A DNA stretch of 64,000 bases from Lachnoanaerobaculum gingivalis. Its GTDB lineage: Bacteria; Bacillota; Clostridia; Lachnospirales; Lachnospiraceae. Every line of letters begins with the position of its first letter. Position 1 is the first letter of the stretch. The position numbers were made by a program, and so were the translations under genes. The stretch lies in assembly GCF_003862475.1 (NCBI RefSeq), contig NZ_RRCO01000007.1, positions 124,001 to 188,000 of the forward strand. The letters are read 5' to 3'. Of this stretch, positions 18,024 to 30,304 are shown in pieces. Below the pieces are notes generated by a model. It was not told the origin of the DNA, made no database searches, and worked only from the letters and a program-made list of their open reading frames with translations.

Positions 18024-19682
18024 TTATATTTCATTCTTTACATATCCCGCAATATTTGTTGCATGATCTGAGACACGCTCCAAATTACTTATGATATCAA
18101 GGAATGCGATTCCGGCCTGTGGATTACAATCTCCCTTTGACAATCTTTCAATATGTTTCTCTCTCATTTCATCCTCAAGCATATCCACTTCATCCTCAAG
18201 CTTATTGACCTTTCTCACAGCTCTAAGAGCATCACCGCTTCTTGCATTAAGTGCGATTTCAAAGGCTTCAATACTGTCTTTTGAAATTTCTGCAAGGTCT
18301 TCTTTACCGAGATCACTGAATTCAAGATCGTTGTCTATTATATACTTTGCATTTTCAGAAAGGTTATCGGCATGATCACCGACTCTTTCTATATCGGTTA
18401 CCATATTGAAGAGATTGTTAATATGCTTCTTCTGATTTTCACTGAGTGAAAGATTGTCTACCTTTATAAGGAATTCCGTCAAAGCTTCCTGCATATCATC
18501 AAGCTTTTTTTCACATTTTGCAACTGTTTCTATATCTTCAAGGCTCTTATTGTTGATAGCACTCATAGCCGCATTTAAACTTTTTAGAGCAATTTCTCCC
18601 ATGCGGGCAACTTCATTATTTGCAGTCTGTACAGCAAAAGCAGGGCTTAGAAGAACTCTTTCATCAAGCTGCAGTACAGGCTCTTTTACCTCTTCCTCAA
18701 CTTCATCATCCTTACCTCTTACAATCATTCCTGAAAGTTTTACAAGCAATCCCGCAAAAGGATAAAGTAGTGTAGTCATTGTAAGATTAAAAAATGTATG
18801 AAATATTGAAATCTCTACAGCATTGATAGTGTGATTTGCAAGTTTTACATTCACTGTAAATACAATAAATCCAAGTATACCGAAGACTATAGCACCTATT
18901 GTATTGAATAAAAGATGTATAGCTGCGGCTCTCTTTGCAGTTCTTGAGCTTCCCAAACTTGAAATAATCGCTGTAACACATGAACCGATATTTTGTCCTA
19001 GAGTTATATATATGGCTGCCGCAGTATTTACCACACCGTTAAATGCGAGTGTTTGCAAAATACCAACCGACGCTGATGAGCTTTGCATAAGAGCTGTTAC
19101 TACAATACCTACTATGATACCAAGTATCGGATTACCACCAAGTACTCTGAATGCTTCCGAGAATATAGGAGCACTTGTGAAAGGCTTTATATTGCCTGCC
19201 ATAAGATCAAGTCCCAAAAACAGCATTCCAAGTCCCAGAATTATTTCACCTATAGTTTTTTTCTTGTCGGATTTTGAAAACAGTATAAATATCGCACCTA
19301 TACCAATCATTAACGGTGCATAGAATCCCGGCTGAAAGAGCTTGAGTGAATCGCCTATTGTTCCAAGTGATACTATCCACGCTGTAATTGTAGTACCGAT
19401 ATTGGCACCCATGATTACACCTACAGCCTGGACAAGGCTTAACATTCCGGCACTAACAAAACCTACTACCATTACGGTGGTAGCACCTGAGCTTTGTATT
19501 ATGGCTGTTATTACCGCACCCAGTAAGATGGCTGTAAACCTGTTATCCGTTATCTTACTGAGGAACTGTTGCATCTTTCCTCCGGCAGTCTTTTGCATAC
19601 CGTCCGCCATGATATGCATTCCATATAGGAAAAGTCCAAGACCGCCTAAGAATCCAAAGAGATATGATACATTATCAATCAT
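18024..19682 (-). CDS. Na+/phosphate cotransporter family protein with PhoU-like tail
   Basis: 552 residues. About eight membrane segments in residues 1-320 include the paired inverted-repeat signatures QSSGATTVMVVGFV and LMQSSSASVGILQTL, each with the QSSS/QSSG core of NptA/SLC34 transporters. Residues ~350-550 form two PhoU-like helical bundles (MVTDIERVGDHADNLSENAK; IISNLERVSDHATNIAGYV) with E-x-x-R-x-x-D-H motifs. This is the typical NptA-PhoU architecture for sodium-driven phosphate uptake. Monocistronic, leftward. Confidence 0.92.
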   Translation of the reverse strand: MIDNVSYLFGFLGGLGLFLYGMHIMADGMQKTAGGKMQQFLSKITDNRFTAILLGAVITAIIQSSGATTVMVVGFVSAGMLSLVQAVGVIMGANIGTTITAWIVSLGTIGDSLKLFQPGFYAPLMIGIGAIFILFSKSDKKKTIGEIILGLGMLFLGLDLMAGNIKPFTSAPIFSEAFRVLGGNPILGIIVGIVVTALMQSSSASVGILQTLAFNGVVNTAAAIYITLGQNIGSCVTAIISSLGSSRTAKRAAAIHLLFNTIGAIVFGILGFIVFTVNVKLANHTINAVEISIFHTFFNLTMTTLLYPFAGLLVKLSGMIVRGKDDEVEEEVKEPVLQLDERVLLSPAFAVQTANNEVARMGEIALKSLNAAMSAINNKSLEDIETVAKCEKKLDDMQEALTEFLIKVDNLSLSENQKKHINNLFNMVTDIERVGDHADNLSENAKYIIDNDLEFSDLGKEDLAEISKDSIEAFEIALNARSGDALRAVRKVNKLEDEVDMLEDEMREKHIERLSKGDCNPQAGIAFLDIISNLERVSDHATNIAGYVKNEI

Positions 19683-19812
19683 TTTTGTTCTCCTCTTAAA
19701 ACATACCTACTGATATCCTCTGCAGGATCAAAATCCAACAGCTATATACTGTACATTCTATCAAGTTATATTATTTTAAGCAATACAAGAATGATATTTC
19801 AACAAATTAAAA

Positions 19813-19835
19813 AGACACCCTTTTTACGGGGTGCC
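19813..19835 (-). terminator. terminator downstream of lysA
   Basis: Minus strand GGCACCCCGTAAAAAGGGTGTC (stem around GCACCC/GGGTGT) followed by TTTTTAATTTG. It ends the gyrB-gyrA-lysA unit. Otherwise 19683-19979 shows no gene. Confidence 0.6.
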
Positions 19836-19979
19836 TTCTTAAGGATTTCTATATATAGGATTCATTGTAAGTGCTTCGTTATGATGATGTAATATTATCA
19901 TACTTCTTCGTAAAAGAATTGAAATACTGTTGAACTTATTATGAATTATTTCTTAAACCTGAAAAGAATGTTTTTCATT

Positions 19980-21251
19980 TTATTTCAAATATTTATCCAT
20001 AATGTCACAGAAATCAAAGGTTGCAAAGTAATCCTTATCAGTCTCGGCTCTTCTTATAAGTTTTACATTTCCGTCTTCCTGTAATAAAAGCTCTGCCGAC
20101 TTTAACTTTCCGTTATAATTATATCCCATTGCAAATCCATGTGCTCCGGTATCATAAATATAGATATAATCACCCTTATCTATCTTCGGAAGTTTTCTGT
20201 CTATAGCAAATTTATCATTGTTTTCACACAGTGAACCTACAACGTCATATGTATGTTCTGCAATTTTTCCTTCCTTACCAAGTACGCTAAGGTGATGATA
20301 TGCTCCATACATGGCAGGTCGCATAAGGTTTACCGCACAGGCATCCACACCTATATACTCCTTATATGTATGCTTTTCATGTACGGCTTTTGTTACCAAA
20401 GCGCCATACGGTCCAAGCATATATCTTCCAAGCTCTGTAAATATAGCGACATCTTTAATATCATTTGCTACAAGTACCTCATCATAGACCTTTTTTACAC
20501 CTTTGCCTATCTCAAATATATCATTAGGCTCTTGATCGGGGGTATATGGTATACCCACTCCACCTGACAGATTTATAAAGCTTACACATATACCGCATTC
20601 ATTCTTTATTCTTACCGCAAACTCAAACAGTTCCTTTGCAAGTTTAGGATAGTATTCATTTGTAACCGTATTGCTTGCAAGAAATGCATGAATACCGAAG
20701 TACTTTACACCTTTTGACTTCATTATATTGAATGCTTCTATAATCTGATCCGGAGTCATGCCGTATTTGGCATCTCCCGGATTGTCCATTATACCGTTTG
20801 ACATAGTAAAGACTCCGCCGGGATTATATCTGGCACTCATAGTCTCAGGCAATTTTCCACAAATTTCTTCTACATATTCTATATGTGTGATATCATCCAA
20901 GTTTATTATTGCTCCGAGATCATTTGCAAACTTGAATTCTTCTATAGGAGTTTCATTTGAGGAAAACATTATATCTTTTCCTCTAAAACCGCATGCATCA
21001 CTTAATTCAAGCTCTGTCATAGAAGAACAGTCCATACCACAACCGCATTCTTTTAATATATTCATTATAAAAGGATTCGGAGTGGCTTTTACGGCAAAGT
21101 ATTCTTTAAATCCCTTATTCCAACTGAACGCTTCATTTAATTTTTTTGCATTCTCTCTGATTCCTTTTTCGTCATATATATGCCATGGCGTCGGATATGT
21201 TTTTACAATTTCTCTTACTTTATCTAATGTCAAAAATGGTATTTTTTGCAT
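19980..21251 (-). CDS. lysA: diaminopimelate decarboxylase
   Basis: 423 residues, fold-type III PLP enzyme. PLP lysine Lys55 in EYFAVKATPNP, GMDCSSMTELELS, phosphate-binding glycine loop NLSGGVGIPY, catalytic Cys in GSLCENND, and GAHGFAMGYNYNG near the end, matching the LysA/ornithine-decarboxylase superfamily. It converts meso-diaminopimelate to lysine; a related specificity cannot be excluded by sequence alone. It lies 12 bp behind gyrA, so it is probably co-transcribed with the gyrase genes. Confidence 0.85.
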   Translation of the reverse strand: MQKIPFLTLDKVREIVKTYPTPWHIYDEKGIRENAKKLNEAFSWNKGFKEYFAVKATPNPFIMNILKECGCGMDCSSMTELELSDACGFRGKDIMFSSNETPIEEFKFANDLGAIINLDDITHIEYVEEICGKLPETMSARYNPGGVFTMSNGIMDNPGDAKYGMTPDQIIEAFNIMKSKGVKYFGIHAFLASNTVTNEYYPKLAKELFEFAVRIKNECGICVSFINLSGGVGIPYTPDQEPNDIFEIGKGVKKVYDEVLVANDIKDVAIFTELGRYMLGPYGALVTKAVHEKHTYKEYIGVDACAVNLMRPAMYGAYHHLSVLGKEGKIAEHTYDVVGSLCENNDKFAIDRKLPKIDKGDYIYIYDTGAHGFAMGYNYNGKLKSAELLLQEDGNVKLIRRAETDKDYFATFDFCDIMDKYLK

Positions 21252-21263
21252 TTTATTTCCTTT

Positions 21264-23738
21264 CTATGTATTGCTTTCTTCTTCAGATTCGGTGTTTTTC
21301 TCTTCTCTGACCTTCGCAATACTTGCAATTTTGGTATCACTTTCTCTGTCTATATTCATAAGCTTAACACCTGATGCGGCTCTTCCAAGCACTGATATTC
21401 CGCTTACTTCTATTCTGATAATGATTCCCTCTGTGGTTATAAGCAAAAGTTCTCTGTCTTCATCAACAAGTTTTGCTCCGACCAACTTTCCGGTCTTTTC
21501 ATTATCTTTATAGCATATGATACCTTTACCGCCTCTGTTTTGGACTTTGAACTCGGATATCCTTGTTCTCTTTCCATATCCATACTCAGAAACAAGAAGC
21601 AAATATTCCCCTTGAGATGCCAGCTGCATTCCGATGACCTCATCATCTTTGTTCAGTCTCATACCGTGAACTCCGGTAGCACCTCTACCCATAGCTCTTA
21701 TATCTTTATCATTGATTCTTATACACATACCGTCTTTTGAAACTATGATAAGATCGTCGTCACCATGAGTTACCTTAACTTCTATCAGCTCATCATCCTC
21801 TGTGAGATTTATGGCCGCCAGTCCGTTCTTTCTTATATTGTCAAACAGATTTATCTGACATTTCTTTATAGTACCCTTCTTTGTTACCATAAAGAGATAT
21901 CCATCCTTTGACTTTGCCTCACTCGGAATAATAGCTGAAATCTTCTCATCAGGCTGCAAATTCAACAAGTTTACTATTGCAACACCCCTTGCAGTTCTTG
22001 AAGCTTCCGGAATCTTATATCCCTTTATAGTATAAACTCTACCCTTATTTGTGAAGAAGTATATATCATTGTGAGTGGTTGACATAACAATATCTTCGAT
22101 AAAGTCGTCATCAATAGTCTGCATACCCTTGATGCCCTTACCGCCTCTGTTTTGTACATTGAAATTGTCAGGACTCATTCTCTTTATATATCCAAGCTTT
22201 GTCATTGCAATGATAATATCTTCTCTTTGGATAAGATCCTCATCCTCCATATCATCATCCTGTATAAAGCCTGTTCTTCTGTCATCTTTGAATTTATCTT
22301 CAACTACAAGAATCTCTTCTTTTATAACTCCGAGAAGTTTTTTGTTATCTGCCAATATACCCTCAAAATATGCAATCTTTGATAAAAGCTCATTATACTC
22401 AGACTCAAGTCTCTCTCTTTCCAGACCTGTAAGCGCTCTTAGACGCATATCAACTATTGCCTGTGCCTGTGCATCACTAAGTCCGAATCTCTTTATAAGT
22501 TCTTCTTTTGCAATACTTACATTTGCACTGCCTCTGATAATCTTTATAATCTCATCAATATTATCAAGGGCTATAAGCAAACCTTCCAAAATATGAGCTC
22601 TTTCCTTAGCTTTATTGAGATCATACTTTGTTCTTCTTGTTACTACATCCTCCTGATGTGCAAGATAATACTCAAGCATCTGTAAAATATTAAGCACCTT
22701 TGGCTGATTATTTACAAGTGCAAGCATATTTACACCGAAAGTTTCCTGTAACTGTGTATGCTTATATAATCTATTTAAAATAACTCCGGCATTTACATCT
22801 CTTCTGAGTTCTATAACAACTCTCATTCCTTCTCGGTTTGATTCGTCTCTAAGATCTGTAATACCGTCTATTCTTTTATCTTTTACAAGTTCGGCAATCT
22901 TTTCGATAAGCTTTGCTTTATTTACAAGATATGGAAGCTCGGTAACTATAATTCTGTTTTTGCCGTTCGGCATTGCTTCTATTTCAGATACCGCTCTTAC
23001 CTTTATCTTTCCTCTACCTGTAGTATAGGCTTCTCTGATTCCTCTAAGTCCAAGTATATGCGCACCTGTAGGGAAATCAGGTCCCTTTATGATATCAAGC
23101 ATCTCATCGATAGTGGATTCTTTTTCTTCTATTTTATTATCTATTATTCTTACTACGGCATCTATTACCTCGCTTAAATTGTGAGGTGGAATATTTGTAG
23201 CCATACCTACCGCAATACCTGTGGTACCGTTTACAAGGAGGTTCGGATATCTTGACGGCAGTACTGTAGGCTCTTTTTCAGTCTCATCAAAGTTTGGAGC
23301 AAAGTCAACAGTGTCCTTATTTATATCGGCAAGCATCTCCATGGCAATCTTTGAGAGTCTTGCCTCTGTATATCTCATGGCTGCCGCGCCGTCTCCGTCC
23401 ACAGATCCGAAGTTTCCGTGTCCGTCCACAAGAGGATATCTCATGGACCAATCCTGAGCCATATTTACCAATGATCCGTATATTGAAGAATCTCCGTGTG
23501 GGTGATATTTACCCATTGTATCTCCGACAATACGAGCACATTTTCTATGCGGCTTGTCAGGACCGTTATTTAGTTCTATCATAGAAAAGAGCACTCTTCT
23601 TTGTACAGGCTTTAAACCGTCTCTTATATCGGGAAGCGCTCTTGCTGCAATAACACTCATTGCATAGTCAATATATGACTTTTCCATGGTTTTCTTTAAG
23701 TCGATTTCATTAAACTTGTCGAAAACATTTGGTTCCAT
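21264..23738 (-). CDS. gyrA: DNA gyrase subunit A
   Basis: 824 residues. Winged-helix/tower start with catalytic Tyr123 in [12 protein letters not shown]-terminal beta-pinwheel with GyrA box QNRGGKGI (seen twice, at the start and near the end of the domain). The quinolone region reads [11 protein letters not shown]: Ser84 corresponds to E. coli Ser83 and Gly88 to E. coli Asp87. It introduces negative supercoils with GyrB, encoded 16 bp upstream. Confidence 0.97.
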   Translation of the reverse strand: MEPNVFDKFNEIDLKKTMEKSYIDYAMSVIAARALPDIRDGLKPVQRRVLFSMIELNNGPDKPHRKCARIVGDTMGKYHPHGDSSIYGSLVNMAQDWSMRYPLVDGHGNFGSVDGDGAAAMRYTEARLSKIAMEMLADINKDTVDFAPNFDETEKEPTVLPSRYPNLLVNGTTGIAVGMATNIPPHNLSEVIDAVVRIIDNKIEEKESTIDEMLDIIKGPDFPTGAHILGLRGIREAYTTGRGKIKVRAVSEIEAMPNGKNRIIVTELPYLVNKAKLIEKIAELVKDKRIDGITDLRDESNREGMRVVIELRRDVNAGVILNRLYKHTQLQETFGVNMLALVNNQPKVLNILQMLEYYLAHQEDVVTRRTKYDLNKAKERAHILEGLLIALDNIDEIIKIIRGSANVSIAKEELIKRFGLSDAQAQAIVDMRLRALTGLERERLESEYNELLSKIAYFEGILADNKKLLGVIKEEILVVEDKFKDDRRTGFIQDDDMEDEDLIQREDIIIAMTKLGYIKRMSPDNFNVQNRGGKGIKGMQTIDDDFIEDIVMSTTHNDIYFFTNKGRVYTIKGYKIPEASRTARGVAIVNLLNLQPDEKISAIIPSEAKSKDGYLFMVTKKGTIKKCQINLFDNIRKNGLAAINLTEDDELIEVKVTHGDDDLIIVSKDGMCIRINDKDIRAMGRGATGVHGMRLNKDDEVIGMQLASQGEYLLLVSEYGYGKRTRISEFKVQNRGGKGIICYKDNEKTGKLVGAKLVDEDRELLLITTEGIIIRIEVSGISVLGRAASGVKLMNIDRESDTKIASIAKVREEKNTESEEESNT

Positions 23739-23754
23739 ATTTTAACCTACCTTT

Positions 23755-25683
<1,929 letters not shown>

Positions 25684-25791
25684 TCATCTGAGAATACATT
25701 CTCAGGAAAATTTACTCTTAATGTCATATCTATATATTATAACATTTTTTTTGAAAATGTGGAATAAAATTACCACATATAATAAGAAAAA

Positions 25792-25810
25792 AGAGGTGCA
25801 AAACACCTCT
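25792..25810 (-). terminator. terminator after recF
   Basis: Minus strand AGAGGTG-TTTTG-CACCTCT followed by TTTTTTCTTATT, starting within the recF stop codon. Confidence 0.75.
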
Positions 25811-26897
25811 AAATTTTACCTTCTGTTACTATTCCTGCTTTTACTTTAAATACCTTTCCAATATCCAACGATTTATTCAAAAAGTCTTCAACGCCTGTAC
25901 AGGTAATCAAAGTTTGAATATGTTTTATGGACTCAAGTAGATGTGACTGTCTTTTTCCGTCAAGTTCGGATAATACATCGTCCAGTAAAAGTACCGGAAA
26001 TTCTCCATATCTTGATTTTATAAGCTCTATCTCAGATAATTTTAATGATAAGGCAAGACTTCTTTGTTGACCTTGAGATCCGAACTTTTTCAAATCCATT
26101 TCACCGTTTAAAAAAAATGAAAAATCATCCCTATGCGGTCCTACATTTGTAGTCTTATACCTTATATCACTTGCTCTTGATTTTTTCAGTTCTTCTTCAA
26201 AATCATCTTTTTCCACATTCTTTTCATATACTACATTTATCTTCTCACCACCTGAGAGTAAAGAATGTATATCGAAAATGACCTCATTTAATTCTTTTAT
26301 AAAGGCTTCTCTGTAAGCAATCAAATCCTTACCGTATTTTACAAGTTGCATATCCCAGATATCCAAAGTATCCTCAACACCGCTCTTAAAACCGATTTCT
26401 TTTAAAAGCTTATTTCTCTGATCAAGCACCTTATTGTAGGTAACCAAAGTGGAAACATAGAGCTTATTTAACTGACAAAGCTCCATGTCCACAAAATTTC
26501 TTCTCTCTTTAGGACTTCTCTTGATAATATTCAAATCTTCAGGAGAAAAAAATACAACATTGCAGGTACCGAAAAGCTCACTAAGCTTTCTTATCGGAAT
26601 GCCGTTTATAGCGACTCCCTTAGACTTGCTCTTTTTCAAATGCATATCAAGCCTTACCGATGAGTTGTTTTTTTCTATCATCAGCTTAATATGCGATTCA
26701 TTGCTTCCGAATTTTATAATATCTTTATCTTTACTTCCTCTATGAGACTTTGAAGTGGTGGCAAGATATATTGACTCCAAAATATTTGTCTTTCCCTGCG
26801 CATTGTCACCATAAAATATATTTACACCGCTTGAAAGCTTGATATTCAAACTCTCATAGTTTCTATAGTCCTTAAGCTCCAACGATTCTATAATCAT
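25809..26897 (-). CDS. recF: DNA repair/recombination ATPase RecF
   Basis: 362 residues. Walker A FYGDNAQGKTNILES, signature region KKFGSQGQQRSLALSLKLSE, Walker B VLLLDDVLSELD. It loads RecA at gaps during replication-coupled repair. The start overlaps the S4-domain gene by 26 bp in the classic dnaA-dnaN-S4-recF order. Confidence 0.97.
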   Translation of the reverse strand: MIIESLELKDYRNYESLNIKLSSGVNIFYGDNAQGKTNILESIYLATTSKSHRGSKDKDIIKFGSNESHIKLMIEKNNSSVRLDMHLKKSKSKGVAINGIPIRKLSELFGTCNVVFFSPEDLNIIKRSPKERRNFVDMELCQLNKLYVSTLVTYNKVLDQRNKLLKEIGFKSGVEDTLDIWDMQLVKYGKDLIAYREAFIKELNEVIFDIHSLLSGGEKINVVYEKNVEKDDFEEELKKSRASDIRYKTTNVGPHRDDFSFFLNGEMDLKKFGSQGQQRSLALSLKLSEIELIKSRYGEFPVLLLDDVLSELDGKRQSHLLESIKHIQTLITCTGVEDFLNKSLDIGKVFKVKAGIVTEGKI

Positions 26898-27084
26898 TGT
26901 TCTCGTATGTAAATATATCGCCGTCTCTAAGTTTCTTGCCTCTTCTAAGCTCTACCTCCGAATTTACCAAAACCTCTCCGGCCTGTATTACCATCTTAGC
27001 TTCTGAACCCATTGATACGGCACCTGCAAGCTTCATAGCCTGCTCAAGCTTTATATATTCATCTCTAATTCTAACTTCCTGCAT
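26872..27084 (-). CDS. yaaA: S4-domain RNA-binding protein (YaaA/RlbA type)
   Basis: 70 residues, almost entirely an S4 domain (IKLEQAMKLAGAVSMGSEAK, then VLVNSEVELRRGKKLRDGD). This small protein is conserved between dnaN and recF in Firmicutes and is thought to act in ribosome biogenesis; its position and size are diagnostic. It starts 9 bp after dnaN. Confidence 0.9.
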   Translation of the reverse strand: MQEVRIRDEYIKLEQAMKLAGAVSMGSEAKMVIQAGEVLVNSEVELRRGKKLRDGDIFTYENNDYRIVGA

Positions 27085-27093
27085 ACTTCACCT

Positions 27094-28203
27094 TTATCCT
27101 ACAAAATTTACCGGCAATATCAAATATGTATATGAATTCTTATCATCTTTGATAAAACATGGAGATTTTGCATTTGTAAAATAAATATCTACAAACTCAT
27201 CATCAATTACCTTTAATGCATCCACTAAGAACTTAGGGTTGAAGGCAATCTTTAAATCACTTCCGCTTTTTTCAATGTTTACTTTGGCATCCATAAATCC
27301 AAGTGACGAATTTACAGACAATGTAAGTGTTCCGTTTTCTATATCAAGAATCAAAGGCTTATGCTCATTTTCCCTGATAAGTATCATAGCCTGCTCTATT
27401 GCACTTTGGAATCTGTTTCTGCTGACGGTAACTTTGGTATCATAGTCATTTGAGAGCATGGTCTCAATTCTGAAATATTCACCGTCAAGAATTCTTGATA
27501 ATACCAGCGTTCTGTCAAACTCAAAAAGTATATGATCCTTTGAAAAATAAATATTAACATCTTTTTGAGTATCACTGTCAATTATCCTCATAACTTCCTG
27601 TAAGGACTTGATAGGAACCACGCATCTTTGATTCTCGAAACTTCCGTTTAATTCGATATTTCTTATAGACATTCTATGTCCGTCAAGAGTAACGAATTTA
27701 GCCACATTATCTTTAATATCTATAAGCTCTCCGCCCATCATTCTGTTGATATCGCTTATAGCTGTTGAGAACTCCGTCTGTCTGATAACTTCTTTTAAAC
27801 TAAACTGTGAAAGCTTTATAAAATCATCCCTGTCTACCTGCGGCATAGGTATAAATTCTACAGGGTCTATTCCCATGATATTAAATATCGCCTGGTCACA
27901 TCTTATAGTTGTCTTAAAATCCTTATCTACGTCAAGTTCTATTAAAGAATCTGTATTATCAAATTTTCTTACAATATCGGAGAAGAGTTTTGCATTCAAA
28001 ACCACTCCACCCGGATTTACTATAATCGCATCCACCTCTGTTTGGATTGAAAGTTCTGTGTCTGTAGCATCTAAAACAACTCTGTTATCAGCTGCCGTTA
28101 TAAGTATTGATTCTAAAATAACACTTGAAGTCTTAGTAGATATAGCCTTCATTACAATGCCAAGAGCATTTACCAATTGTGCTTTTTGAAATTTTAAATT
28201 CAT
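27094..28203 (-). CDS. dnaN: DNA polymerase III sliding clamp
   Basis: The start is ATG 28203 (MNLKFQKAQLVNALGIV) after GGAGGAAC; an in-frame start six codons upstream would place the RBS inside the gene. 369 residues, three clamp folds, C-terminal YLILPVNFVG typical for beta clamps. It holds polymerase III on DNA. Confidence 0.97.
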   Translation of the reverse strand: MNLKFQKAQLVNALGIVMKAISTKTSSVILESILITAADNRVVLDATDTELSIQTEVDAIIVNPGGVVLNAKLFSDIVRKFDNTDSLIELDVDKDFKTTIRCDQAIFNIMGIDPVEFIPMPQVDRDDFIKLSQFSLKEVIRQTEFSTAISDINRMMGGELIDIKDNVAKFVTLDGHRMSIRNIELNGSFENQRCVVPIKSLQEVMRIIDSDTQKDVNIYFSKDHILFEFDRTLVLSRILDGEYFRIETMLSNDYDTKVTVSRNRFQSAIEQAMILIRENEHKPLILDIENGTLTLSVNSSLGFMDAKVNIEKSGSDLKIAFNPKFLVDALKVIDDEFVDIYFTNAKSPCFIKDDKNSYTYLILPVNFVG

Positions 28204-28395
28204 TGTTCCTCCGGTTGGCAATTTTTACTCAAAAAAAGAGCTCGCTCGCCATGATAAATAATTAAATATATTTTAGTATTAGTATTATTATAGTGTGTGG
28301 ATAAGTGTAAAAGTCTAAAAAGCCTTGTAAATACTTGCTTTTTAGCTGATTTTTGTAAACATCACCATGTTTGGGAACTACCCGTATAATTTGGA
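28204..28395 (-). other. dnaA-dnaN intergenic spacer with one DnaA box and a hairpin
   Basis: It has one perfect DnaA box (TGTGGATAA, 28296-28304) and, on its dnaA side, an inverted repeat CTAAAAAGC (28315-28323) / GCTTTTTAG (28337-28345). It could be a partial terminator or part of the origin region. Confidence 0.5.
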
Positions 28396-29784
28396 TTACT
28401 GTGGAGAAATCTTCTTTTTGATAGTTTCAACAGTTTGATTCAGCTCACTGTCGGAGACGATTCTCTTAGTAATTACATCCTCGGAATTGACTATCGTAGA
28501 GTGATCTCTGTCACCTAAAAATTGGCCTATTTTAGTTTGAGTATCATTGGTCATTTTCCTACAAAGATAAACTGTAATATGTCTTGCAGTGGCTACAGGC
28601 TCTTTTCTGCCCTTGGCTTTTAACTCCGCCACGGTGATATTGAAATGATCCGCCACCACAGTTGCAATATATTCTGAAGTTATTTTTGTAGGAGCATCGG
28701 GAGTAATCATATCCTTTAGTACCGTTTTTGCCAGCTCTATATCAATTTCCTGATTTTTATTAAGTCTGCTCATGGCATAAAGCTTATTCAGTGCTCCCTC
28801 AAGCATTCTTATATTACTCTTTATATTGGTAGCAATAAATTGAATAACTTCATTATCAATGTTTTTGCCGTCTCTTTCTTCCTTACTTCTAAGAATTGCC
28901 ATTCTTGTTTCAAAGTCCGGAGAAAAAATCTCTACTGCCACACCCCAGGCAAATCTTGAACGAAGTCTCTCTTCAAGGTTTTTAAGCTCCATAGGAGGTC
29001 GGTCTGAAGAAAGTATTATCTGTTTTTTCTGCTCATACAATGCATTGAAAGTATGGAAAAGTTCTTCCTGTATTGCATCCTTACCGCCGATAAACTGAAT
29101 ATCATCAATAAGAAGCACATCAACATTACGATATTTTGAGCGATATTCCTGTAAATTACTGTTTTTAAGCGCATCAATATATTCATTAAGGAATTTCTCA
29201 CTGCTGACATATAAAATTATTGCCTCCGGATTGTGTTCCAATATGTAATGAGCAATAGAATGCATCAAGTGAGTTTTTCCAAGACCAACGCCTCCATATA
29301 TAAAGAAGGGATTGTAATGCTCCCCGGGATTTTGACTTCCCGGAGATTCAGCTACAGCTATAGCGGTTGCATGTGCCAGATCATTACTTTTACCTACTAC
29401 GAATGTATCAAAAGTATAAAGCGGATCCAGATTTGCACTTAAAAGCTTCAGGTTGTTTACCGGATGTCTCTTATTATCTATCAGTGTATTTTGATATTTT
29501 TTTGTTTCCTGTTCCGACTTTTCTCTAAAAACAACATTACATTTTATTAAGGTAACTTCCTCTATGGATACCGAAAGGTATAGGGAGTATTTTTTTGTAA
29601 CATAAGTTTTAAAAGGTTGTGAAGGAACAGTGATGATCAAGGTATAATTTCCCTTTGAGTCCTTATCGATTGATGTAGGAATCATGGGTTTTATCCATGT
29701 ATTGTATGATACAGGTGAGAGCTCATAATCATCTCTTAAAAACGTGATTATTTCCTCCCAACTGGATTTTATCTTATCTATCAT
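28396..29784 (-). CDS. dnaA: chromosomal replication initiator DnaA
   Basis: 462 residues. Domain I ~1-80, AAA+ domain with Walker A IYGGVGLGKTHLMHSIA and Walker B VLLIDDIQFIGGK, and C-terminal HTH domain IV with the DnaA-box-reading signature LGDRDHSTIV. AAAGGAG precedes the ATG. It is divergent from oriC and heads dnaA-dnaN-S4-recF. Confidence 0.98.
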   Translation of the reverse strand: MIDKIKSSWEEIITFLRDDYELSPVSYNTWIKPMIPTSIDKDSKGNYTLIITVPSQPFKTYVTKKYSLYLSVSIEEVTLIKCNVVFREKSEQETKKYQNTLIDNKRHPVNNLKLLSANLDPLYTFDTFVVGKSNDLAHATAIAVAESPGSQNPGEHYNPFFIYGGVGLGKTHLMHSIAHYILEHNPEAIILYVSSEKFLNEYIDALKNSNLQEYRSKYRNVDVLLIDDIQFIGGKDAIQEELFHTFNALYEQKKQIILSSDRPPMELKNLEERLRSRFAWGVAVEIFSPDFETRMAILRSKEERDGKNIDNEVIQFIATNIKSNIRMLEGALNKLYAMSRLNKNQEIDIELAKTVLKDMITPDAPTKITSEYIATVVADHFNITVAELKAKGRKEPVATARHITVYLCRKMTNDTQTKIGQFLGDRDHSTIVNSEDVITKRIVSDSELNQTVETIKKKISPQ

Positions 29785-29821
29785 CCTTTTTACTCCTTTA
29801 GGATAAGTATAAACTAGGTAA

Positions 29822-29850
29822 AGTATATCAAAAAAAGGTATTCATATCAA
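29822..29850 (-). promoter_or_regulatory. promoter of dnaA
   Basis: Minus strand TTGATA (29845-29850), 17 bp, TATACT (29822-29827), 38 nt before the start codon. Adjacent DnaA boxes suggest autoregulation. Confidence 0.55.
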
Positions 29851-29869
29851 TGTAAAGAAAAAGTAAAAA

Positions 29870-30175
29870 AGAAAATTATCAACATAGATATTCACAAAGT
29901 TATGGACAACGTAGTTGATTAAAAACTATAAAATAAATTATCCATATTAAAAAATGATAAAAACAGATATAAAAAAGCCTTATACACAGAATGTTGATAA
30001 CGATGTTGACAAAGAAAAATGGCTTAAAATATAATAAAACAAGAGATATCAACATTGAGATAAAATAAAATATCCACACACTATCAACAAAATGTGGATA
30101 ACTAAAATATAAACATTTAGATTTTAAGAAATGAAAATATATCTGTAAATGTGGATAATTATGTTGATAAGAATT
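29870..30175. other. replication origin oriC: DnaA-box cluster
   Basis: Nine-mers fitting or close to TTATNCACA: TTATCAACA 29876-29884, TTATACACA 29980-29988, TGTTGATAA 29992-30000, TGTTGACAA 30004-30012, ATATCAACA 30046-30054, ATATCCACA 30070-30078, CTATCAACA 30081-30089, TGTGGATAA 30093-30101 and 30150-30158, TGTTGATAA 30162-30170. The stretch 29925-29975 is almost pure A/T and a candidate unwinding element. Genes diverge from this point on both sides. Confidence 0.9.
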
Positions 30176-30228
30176 TTAACAGCCGGAAATCCGGGTAACA
30201 ATATTAATACTTTGAGATAATAAAAATA

Positions 30229-30257
30229 TTGATAAAACGCAGTATTAAATATATAAT
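30229..30257 (+). promoter_or_regulatory. promoter of the ECF S-component gene
   Basis: TTGATA (30229-30234), 17 bp, TATAAT (30252-30257); leader about 40 nt. Confidence 0.6.
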
Positions 30258-30304
30258 ATTAAGTGCATTATATCCAATAGGAGTAGTAGCGAGAGGAGAA
30301 AAAA

